Positions 1-10,200 of a stretch of DNA of 64,000 nt are shown piece after piece. The translations under genes were made by a program, and so were the position numbers. The stretch comes from Phorcus lineatus. Taxonomy: Eukaryota > Mollusca > Gastropoda > Trochida > Trochidae. Position 1 is the stretch's first letter, and each line of letters opens with the position of its first letter. The notes beneath the pieces are model-generated. The model was not told the DNA's origin, made no database searches, and worked only from the letters and a program-made list of their open reading frames with translations. Location: NCBI GenBank assembly GCA_921293015.1, contig OV121098.1, positions 16,950,161 through 17,014,160 of the forward strand. The letters run 5' to 3'.

Positions 1-758
1 CCTCACTAATTATGGCTTTTGAAATCTTTTTAACTTGGCGCGATAGAGGACTTAATTAGAGATTTGTGCATGTTGTATTGCGTCGCAAAGTATAAGATGG
101 TTCCTCATATCGACAATATCTATACACATATAACACATTTCTTTCGAGTACACACTGGCCTTTGTTTAAAACCATCAAAACTGAAATCCCAACTCACTTG
201 TCTACTGTGGGAAACATGAAATGAACGTAATTATATTTTCAGTATTTATTTATTTATAATTCAATATTAAGAATACACTTCATACATGTTTTTTTAACCA
301 TAGAAAAAGTTGTTGTCCTTGTAAACTAACGATCAAAAGACGGGTTGTTATTATCACTATTAACCAACGAATAAAAATAGACACTTTGGCAACAGTAAGA
401 AGATGGGATGTTTACCTTATAGTTAAGCTAGAGGTTCTCCGTCTCGTGGGCACATATCGCAGATTAACATTCTTACTTCTAAGGAATTTCTGCGGGTCAC
501 CTTTAATGTAATTAATAATCTGTCTTCCATGTGGATATGTCATTATTCGTTGTTTGTGAAAAGAACTTCAAACGATAATATCATTTTTAATTCCTTCCCA
601 TTGTCTAATATGTTTACTTATATTATGAGGATCATTAAACACATCAAAGTGACACCATTGACTCGACACTAACAGCAATGAGACGAAAAGTAAATCTGAA
701 GCACTACGAGTGTGGTTCAGAGCGTCTGTGGCATGAACACTATATGTGCTATATCTGT
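1..758 (-). other. 3' UTR or flank of the minus-strand receptor
   Basis: No coding signal is seen. On the minus strand AATAAA occurs twice in an overlapping run at 245-254, about 500 nt past the stop. It is the best polyadenylation candidate, though it is unconfirmed. Confidence 0.4.
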
Positions 759-1226
759 TTACAATGACGTCTCTTTGGCTGGTTTCGGCATGTTCATGGC
801 AGTTGCTAGAGAATAGGGATCCGGTCTGGTAGGTTGTTGGATAATAGTCACTCCATTCCTTTCATCAATGTCGTTCTGACCCTCTGCGCAGGTCGACTGC
901 GAGGGTTTGTCACATGACGATTCAAACGTGATCTTTTCATTCGTGGAACTCCCATCATTCTTGTCTATCATTGTATGATCATAGTCGTTATTTATAACTT
1001 GATTTGAAGAAGCGGGACCAGCAATTTCCACGGCATCGTAACGGGCACTTGGTTTGAACAGTCGCTGCTCCACATCTCCAAGTTTGTCGTAGTTGGTGTT
1101 GCCGGAAGCAGGCGCCATACTGGATCCGGTTGTAGGGTTTGAATTGTTGCCATTCAAATCCGGAAGTTCATAGATGTGATAATTTCCAGTATTTTCGACC
1201 CCTGGTTGTACCACAGCAGTTTGATC
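759..1226 (-). CDS. Terminal coding exon of the receptor: cytoplasmic tail
   Basis: 156 codons including the TAA stop. The acceptor is tctttaaag before GAT at 1226, and the exon starts in phase 0, matching the microexon upstream. The tail is acidic and Asn/Ser-rich, with YxxΦ-like motifs spread along it and C-terminal ETSL. Its composition is typical of a disordered signalling tail. Confidence 0.8.
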   Translation of the reverse strand, partial: DQTAVVQPGVENTGNYHIYELPDLNGNNSNPTTGSSMAPASGNTNYDKLGDVEQRLFKPSARYDAVEIAGPASSNQVINNDYDHTMIDKNDGSSTNEKITFESSCDKPSQSTCAEGQNDIDERNGVTIIQQPTRPDPYSLATAMNMPKPAKETSL

Positions 1227-4200
1227 CTTTAAAGACAACAACAGTTTACTGTTTAACATTTTGTTTCACATTATTATGCAATTGCGATTGTTTTCAACAT
1301 CATTACGATTATAAGTATCTGTACATGTAAAAAACATATTTGTGAAAATTCTTTTTTGAAATTTTATGTATAGTCCTATCAAATGTTAAATTCAATATAA
1401 ATATTATTTGGAGAAAACTCTATTCATAGACTATAGGTAGATGGCTTCATGGACCGCAGTCCAGTTAGAAAAACCCTAATATATTCGGAATCAAGAGTTA
1501 GTGCATACAACCTACAGCGCAACGGCTGAATTAAAGGCATTTTACTTTAAATAGGTACAAACTGATATCTACTTCGGATTTCGAGTGTCCAATGAGAGAG
1601 ACTCTTATGAACATACCAATTCTTCACGTAGAGAGTCTTCCACTCAAAATAGATATTTGGCGGGTTGGCATCAAGGTTAGAATTAGCCAGTGATGGAGAC
1701 TGGCGCAACTTAATGCCACACGGGGGAAGATGGGTTTCGGGAGTATTCAATTAACTTTATTATCTTTATTTATCTTAAATTTCCCCCAGAATGTTTCTCA
1801 CCTCCGCCTGTGTCTGCTCCGTTAGCGTCTTCCCATTCCTGAAACTTTAAGAACAACCACATCAAAATGCAATACGAACGTGTTAAGAACGTCTAAATAA
1901 AAGACTCGTTGCCACTGCACTGGTATCAATCTTCCGTGTAAATCAGGTGAATATTCTGTGACGGGGCATACAACTTTTTCTTGTATCATTGCTATGAATA
2001 TGATATATAAAAGGTTAGCACTATCAACTAAAAATATCTCTCATTCTCACTTATTTGTAAGCACTGCAAGGTCTCCCTGTTTTAGTTCGTTATAAAAGCA
2101 CTAGTGGATAAATATTCTTGTGAAGCGTTGCAGACGTGTGATTAAAGTAAGGTAGGCTCAACCATTCCCTTCCAACAGAGGCTGCTCAGGTCGTTTCTTC
2201 AAACTTATCTTCTGTTTCGAGTTGATCAAATTTCAAATTCATACTTCTAACATAAATTCTTGTCAAACTCCTATTGCGCTAGAATATCCTCAATCATGTA
2301 GATGAAACTTATGACCATGTTAACTACTATCCTAGCGTGGGCAATATTTTGTAACTTTTCATTTACATTTTCGCTATGCTTATGTCATAGACCAAAATAA
2401 GCTACAGTTTTGCACTAAACTTTAACCAATTATAACACATGATGCAACGTGTAAAACCTCACTGTTCGGCCATTACCTCAGGCAATGTGCGCGCCAAGCC
2501 ACGGAGTTTAATCATCATTATTGTATAAGATTTTGTAAACCTAGCAATGAATGCGCCAATCAATCCTACCAACTGCCACCGTATTACGTATTTCTACAGC
2601 GTTAATTACATGGACACAGATCTGATTAACATAGTCGGGTGTATATAAGCAGCCAATGTTGCAAGCTCAGTACTTCAACACTGTACTTTCAAATATATAC
2701 ATCTCGACTCTCATCTGTGTCCAGGTATCATATACAAATGTCTGTTTACATTAAGATCAACCTTCAAGTTATAACATTAGTTATTTAGATTCATATAATA
2801 TAAAAATGAGACGTCCGTTAGCATTCGGCCCTGTCTGTATACGATCTATACAAACATGTATTACCGTATTCTTAGTAAATGCGCACTACCGTTTTTTACT
2901 GTATAAATCTATTTAGTAAATTGTAATATGTCAACAGTTTCAAATTATTAATGCTCGCCGCTAATGGCTGAAATATTGCCCAAGCGGCGTTAAGCAATAA
3001 CTCACTCACTCACTCACTCAAATTATTAATGTATATCTCAATATAAGTTGATGTTATGATAACTATGTATTATCTGAACATGTCATATATCTAATTGTAA
3101 TGTATCAATTGAAATTGTAATTATTTGTATTGTATAACTTTTTGACTTCAACACTGTACTTTCAAATATATACATCTCGACTCTCATCTGTGTCCAGGTT
3201 CTTATTGGGAATATCTCCAGAGGCTAAGTGTGCTCGACCGTGTGACCGCTAGTTCCCCCCCCCCCCAATGCATCACATATAACTCCCCTCACATCACCAC
3301 ATCACTTCAACGTGATGAAAACGTCGATTCTTTGTCGACACTAAAAAGAAGAAAAAAAAACCATCGATGAAAGGTGGCTGGAGAACGTCGACCCAGACGC
3401 ACTGATGCCTAGAACTGGAGCAAACCCAATCAATTACCAGTACAGACTCCGTTACTCAGCCAAAGCCCCACAAGAGGAAGTAGATGTTGTCAACCGACAT
3501 CTATCATTTGGTTTGAGTACCCTCATCCCATCAACCCCTGACAACAGCAGTCTCTCATCCTCGCCACAAGCCTCGTCATCTCCTGAACCACGCCCTCAAC
3601 TGGACGTAGTGGAGCAGCCCTCTACATCAGGAAATCAACGACCTCATCAACCTCCACCTACACATCCCGCCATGTCATCTCTTCACCTCCCCAAGTTTAA
3701 TGGCTCAAACGACGGACCAGCTTGGTGGACGGACTTTGAGGGATGGCTTAAGCTAACCAACCATGCAAACGACAAAGCATGTTTGATCCTCCCTTTTTAC
3801 TTGGAAGGGCCAGCCAAACAGTGGCACAGATATCTGCCTGAGGCAACCAAAGCCACGTGGGCTGATGTCAAAGTCGCCTTCCAAGAACAATATGGACAGG
3901 ATATGCAGACGGACCTGTCTGTTCTGAACATCAAGCAGCAGTTTGGAGAGACAGTGACGGCCTACTTCACCAGGGTCCAGGAAGGCTCCTACAGCAAGGG
4001 CATCTCCGAGAACCTACTTGTGGCCATCACTATTAACGGACTGCTGTCTGAGCTCAAACAGTGGGTTCAGCTACAGCAACCTAAGACACTTAGAGAGGTT
4101 CAGCAGCATGCAAAATTAGCTGAATCCTCTAAACCTCCTTCATCAAATACTCAGGTAAATGTAGCAGATGATGTTAAGAACTTAACATTATTAATGGAAA

Positions 4201-7200
4201 AGTTAATTACTACTAATGCTGAGGTCGCTTCCCTTAATTCAAACCCTCATTCTGACCGCCGACCTCAGCATAAACCCAAATTTTCTCAAAAGAACCATTT
4301 TAAACATATCCCAAACCAATCAAACTTTGCTCATACTAACCCTCACTTTTCATTACCTCTACCGCCTCATTCATATAACCCTCACTCATACAACAGTGCT
4401 CCTAACGCACATTCTTTTCAACAAGAATATCCATCTCACAGTCTTCCCTACTACCCACATCAACAAACTTTCCCTCCACCTCCTCAACCCTCCTCTTATT
4501 CTGCTTACCCTGCCCATCCAAGCTTCCATCCTCCTCCTAACCCTAACAACTATCCTTCCCAGTCTCAGCCGCCTCGTAGGTGTGCAGGGTGTGGTGGCCA
4601 CTGCTCAGCACGCAAATACTGCCCACATCGTAACACTCTGTGCACTTACTGCCACAAGACTGGTCACCCTCATTCATTATGTGTAAATGCCTTTTTAGCG
4701 CGAGGTCACTCACAATAGGGACACGCGCCTGTTTCCCAGGTTCCAACACCAGGGGACAGGCCAGAACATGCACACATGCACGTGTCTTCTGTTACTTCTT
4801 CTCATCAACCTAGTGCTACCTCTTCTATCTTTCCCCCTAACCCTCCAATCTCAAATGTTTCTTATCAACAACAAGAACCTGTGTACATTGCTTCTGCTTC
4901 TACGTCTCTCATTAAGAATACCATAAGTTTGAAAACCAGGAACGTAAAAACCACCTGTCTTGTGGACACTGGAGCCACTATATCATGTATTCATTCCAAA
5001 TTTCTTTCCAAAATAGGTGTATTTGAGAAAAGTTACCAAAAATCGCATTTAAATGAAGTAATTGGTGTCGGTGGCGAACGTCACACAGTCCTTGGCACAG
5101 TCACACTTGTTGTTAAGATTAACAATATCAACTATTCTCAGAAATTCCATGTCTTTTCTTCACTTCATCATACAATTATACTTGGCATGGATTTTCTGGA
5201 AACTAACCAAGCTAATATTGATCTTGTTTCCAAGACACTAACCCTTCATGGAGGTTTGCACTCTGTATCTTTTGTTGAGACTAATGTTGGTCTCGCTCGA
5301 CCACGCAAGACGGTCATCATTCCAGCTCACTCTGAAGCAGATGTCCCAGTCAAGCTTTCTAGATGTTCAACACACGAGATTGTTATACTTGAGCCCTTTC
5401 CTGGCCTCGACGTGCTAAATCTACAAGGCGCCAAGTGTCTCATACAGAACACAAAAGGTAAAGCTTGCATGAGATTTCTCAACCCTACCGATTCTCCTGT
5501 CACACTCAGCTGTAGACAAATCGTTGCTTCTGCTTCTAAAGTTGATCTGGACTCTATCATATCTCTCACCTCTAAACCTTCCATACCTTCAACTCAGATC
5601 AATTCTGTTACTGCACATACCACTGGTTCGTCGGACACTCTATCATTCAATCTTAGTGATTCTGATCTCACTGAGGATCAAAAACTTCAACTAGAGTGCT
5701 TCCTTCGTTCTCAACATTCAGTATTTGCACAAGATTGGTCACAGTTAGGCAAGACGCACTTTCATGAACATCGCATAGAAACTGAAGATGTTCCTCCTAT
5801 CAGGCGAACTTTCTATCGTCAATCTCCACAGGTTAAGCAAGAATGTGCTACGCAAGTTCAGAAAATGTTAGATGCAGGGATTATTGAACCAAGTTCATCA
5901 GAATGGCAATCTCCAGTTGTAATGGTAAAGAAATCTGATGGTACTTATCGTTTTGCTGTAGGTTATAGAAGGCTCAATACTGTAACAAAGCCTTTATTTT
6001 TCCCTCTTCCTCGTTTTGATGATGTCATTGATGCCATTGGCGAAAAACATAGCAAAATTTTTTCTGTCTTAGATTGTGCTAGTGGATTTTGGCAGATACC
6101 ACTTCACCCTGAAACTAAGCATAAATCTGCGTTCATTACGCAGCAAGGCATTTTTGAATTCAATCGTCTTCCTTTTGGACTTAAAAATGCACCAGCAGCA
6201 TTTCAGCAAACAATTTCAAGAGCTCTCCAAGAAATGAATTGGAAGTTCATTTTGATCTATGTAGATGACATCATAGTTTATTCCAAAAATTTCACTGAAC
6301 ATCTTCATCATCTCAAATGTGTCTTTGCAAAACTTAAAGAAGCAGGTCTAACCCTGAAGCCAAGTAAGTGTAGATTTGCAGCAAAGAAAGTAACCTATCT
6401 TGGGCATATTTTTAGCAAAGACGGCATTGAAGTTGATCAATCAAAAATTGACACTGTAAACAAAATTCCACCACCTAGAAATGTTCATGACACACGTCAC
6501 TTTTTAGGCCTAGCTTGCTACTACCGGAAATTTGTTCCAAATTTTTCCAAAATCGCATCTCCTCTTTACAATCTTCTTCAAAAGGACACTCCTTTTATTT
6601 GGTCTCCATCTTGTCAATCCTCTTTCATTAAGCTTAAAGAAGCATTAACCTCAGCTCCTATCCTTGCTTATCCTGATCCTGAAAAACCTTACATCTTGAC
6701 CACAGATGCTTCCTCATCAGCAATTGGCTATATCCTTGGTCAAAAGGATTCTTCAGGTAAAGAACATGTCATCTCTTATGGAGGTCGTGCCCTTCATGCA
6801 TCAGAAAAGAAATGGGGAATCACTCAGCTAGAATGCTTAGCAGTTCTTGAAGGAATACGCACCTTCCGTGTTTAACTTGCCAACATGAAGTTCAAAGTCT
6901 ATACTGATCACAACGCACTCAAATGGTTAAAGAACGTCAAGGCTGAGACAGGTCGTCTTGCCAGATGGTCTTTGATGCTTCAAGAGTATGACTTTGATAT
7001 AGAACATCGACCTGGCAAATCGAACACAAATGCTGATGCACTATCTAGAATAGTTTACCCATCTCTAACTTCTGCTCCAGACACAGATAACTTCCCATCT
7101 CCTCCTGTTTCTTCTGTCATTCCCTCTATCACGTCTACATCAGAGCAACGTGCAGCAGTAATAGCTTCTGTTACCACTGCTGCAGCTACACATCAACCAA

Positions 7201-10200
7201 CAGATGACACTTCATCATCAGATCAGGACACCACTGATATTCTACCAGATTCTTCAGCTACATCTGAACCACTTCAAGTAGACTTTGTCTATCTTAACGA
7301 GACCGCATCTACTGGTCCCTTCGTCAATTCTGTAGATACAGATATCAACGACAAAGACCTAGCGGTGAGACAAAGGAACTCTGCCGACCTGAAACCAATC
7401 ATCGACTTCATTGAGAAAAACGAGATTCCTCCTGACTACACTCCGGCACAAGTCAAAGGTCTTCAAGGGCGTTCCCAAGAATATGACCTTAGGGATGGTA
7501 TTCTCTATCACTTCTTTCAACCCAAACACCGAGGCAATAAAGGAAACCGTGTTCCAATGATAACGCAGTTGGCAGTCCCTATTAAAGACAGAAAGGACTT
7601 GCTGTATGCTTATCACGATAGCAAAACATCGTGTCACTTCGGCCGTGACTCAACAAGACAATCTATCATGGCAAAGTATTATTGGCCAGGGCTGTATCAG
7701 GACATTGAAGATTACGTCAAATCATGTGATGTTTGTCAGCGCTCTAAGCGGCTCACTCATTCCAAGCCAGCACCTTTGGTCCCCTTGCCTATTGAAGATA
7801 CCTTTTCCAGACTTCACGTTGACATACTTGGGCCGCTTCCAAAGACCAACGAAGGCTACAAATATATTCTTGTAGCAGTTGACTCTTTCTCCCGTTGGAT
7901 TGAAGCATTTCCCTTGCGAACTCAAGAAGCAACAGAAGTAGCTACGGTACTCTTCAGAGAGATATTCTCTAGGTATGGCGCTCCACGGTCCATTCTCACA
8001 GATAGAGGTCGCCAGTTTACATCTAAGTTGGTCAATGCTATCTGTGAAATCTTGGAAGTCAAACATCTACATACCAGCTCTTACCATGCACAATGCAATG
8101 GAATGGTTGAAAGGCGAAATGCAACTATCGCTCAGGCTCTAAAGTCCTATTGTCAACCTGACCAGAAGAACTGGGCTGATCTCCTTCCCTGTGTTCTAAT
8201 GGCCATGAGGAATGTCCCTTGCCAATCAACCGGTTTCTCGCCTCACTTTCTCTTGTTTGGAAAAGAAATGCATCTACCATTTGATTCCACGTTACTTCCT
8301 AAACCTTCCTTAGGTAAGGACGCTGAGACGCACCTGAAAGCTCTCATTGAAAATCTCAAAGTTGTCAAAGCCATTGCTCGTGACAATATGGAAGTCAGTC
8401 AAGAAATTGACAAAGAGCACAAGAACGTCAAATCCAAAGAACCATCCTTCATGGTTGGCCAACAGGTCTACCTTCATAACACGGCAATAGGCATAGGCCT
8501 ATCGCCTAAGTTGGCACAACCATGGAAAGGTCCCAACTACATCACTTCTATTGGACCAAACTATACATACAAGATTCGCAGATGTTCAGACAACGCTGAA
8601 CACAAATCTCCTGTTCATGCGAATCGCCTCAAACTAGTGGTCCTTAGGGTTGACAAGCAGCCACCAGAACCACAACCAGACACCTCTGGTACAGCGGCAC
8701 CAGCGCCTGCTCCAACTTCTTCAAGTCAGCACCCTGACTGTAATTCTTCACCTCGAGCCAGCGCCTCGGATGGTGATGTTGATTCATCTCAAAATGATGA
8801 TTTCAATCAACAATCAGGCTTACCTTCTGCTAAGCCAAAGAGCAACTCTTCTGCTCGCCCTTCTTCTACGAGCTCAACCAACGCTCACTCTTCAACCAGC
8901 ACAACTGCTGCACAACCTTCAACGAGCGTACAAACGACTCCACCTGCACAAACTGCACAACCAGCACCAAGCAAATCATCGTCTTCTGCACAACAAACAC
9001 CTACTGCACCAGCACCATCTCAAGAAGCCTACCCTGTAGAAAAGGTACTTAGGTCCAAAATCATAAATGGAGTAAGGCATTATCTTCTAAAATGGCTTCA
9101 CTTCCCTACACCAACTTGGGAACCAGAACAAAATGTAGGTCAAGGTCTCAAGGCCGATTTCCATATCAGCAAAACAAATTCCGGCAAACGGCGCAAACGC
9201 CAACAGAAACCTAAATATTTCTTTTGAAATTCCAATCCTTTATTTGTAGTTAAAACTTGAGAAGCAACTGTCATTGGAGTTACTGAAAGACATACAGGTT
9301 CACCTGTGTCTAAAAGTGCTCGGGGATGCTGATCACATCTTCATATAATCCGGTCTTTGACTAACATACTGATGATTGTTCTCTTCTCAGATTCTCAGAT
9401 TCAATACTAACTCATTAACGAAAATCCTAGCTAAATCTACCCACAACTTTATTAGAAACATATGAGCAACAGTCTTTATTTACCAAACCTAAGAAAGTTC
9501 AACCTTTTGCTGCATTTATCTCATGTACCTCATCTTGTTTTTTATTGAGCATTTTCAACAATGTGACCTATGTTAACATCTCCTGGATTCTAACCCAGAT
9601 GATTGTAAACCATTTTATCGTTATTATTATGTACATGTTTTTGTATTTTGGCTTTCGTGGTCGAAAGTTCCCAAGCGGAGGGGTATTTGTCATAGACCAA
9701 AATAAGCTACAGTTTTGCACTAAACTTTAACCAATTATAACACATGATGCAACGTGTAATACCTCACTGTTCGGCCATTACCTCAGGCAATGTGCGCGCC
9801 AAGCCACGGAGTTTAATCATCATTATTGTATAAGATTTTGTAAACCTAGCAATGAATGCGCCAATCAATCCTACCAACTGCCACCGTATTACGTATTTCT
9901 ACAGCGTTAATTACATGGACACAGATCTGATTAACATAGTCGGGTGTATATAAGCAGCCAATGTTGCAAGCTCAGTACTTCAACACTGTACTTTCAAATA
10001 TATACATCTCGACTCTCATCTGTGTCCAGGTAAGCATTGTTACTTTACTTTTATTTTGTACCTACACTAGCAATTGAAAATACTGTTTGTTAGTTGAATT
10101 GTTTATTATTATACCTCACTTGACTTGTAATGTTATTATCTATTTATCACCACTTTTGTTTCATGTTTATCACTTAGTTATAACTATGTACAAAACTTGC

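Larger units (their letters stand above)
2383..3372 (+). repeat. 5' LTR (990 bp)
   Basis: It starts TGTCATAG and ends GATGAAA. It differs from the 3' LTR by a 222-bp deletion after 2726, a 78-bp gain (66-bp SINE piece plus a 12-bp target duplication), a C-run of 12 instead of 23, and a 1-nt A-run change. These indels account exactly for the length difference of 990 against 1146. It contains the promoter at 2642-2671 and two copies of a 55-bp direct repeat (2672-2726 and 3145-3199). Confidence 0.92.

Noticed and set aside
4216-4686. 156-aa ORF overlapping gag
   Set aside because: Frame shadow of the low-complexity gag linker; no domain.
8650-9039. 129-aa ORF overlapping the pol linker
   Set aside because: Frame shadow of a Ser/Gln/Pro-rich repeat-like region.
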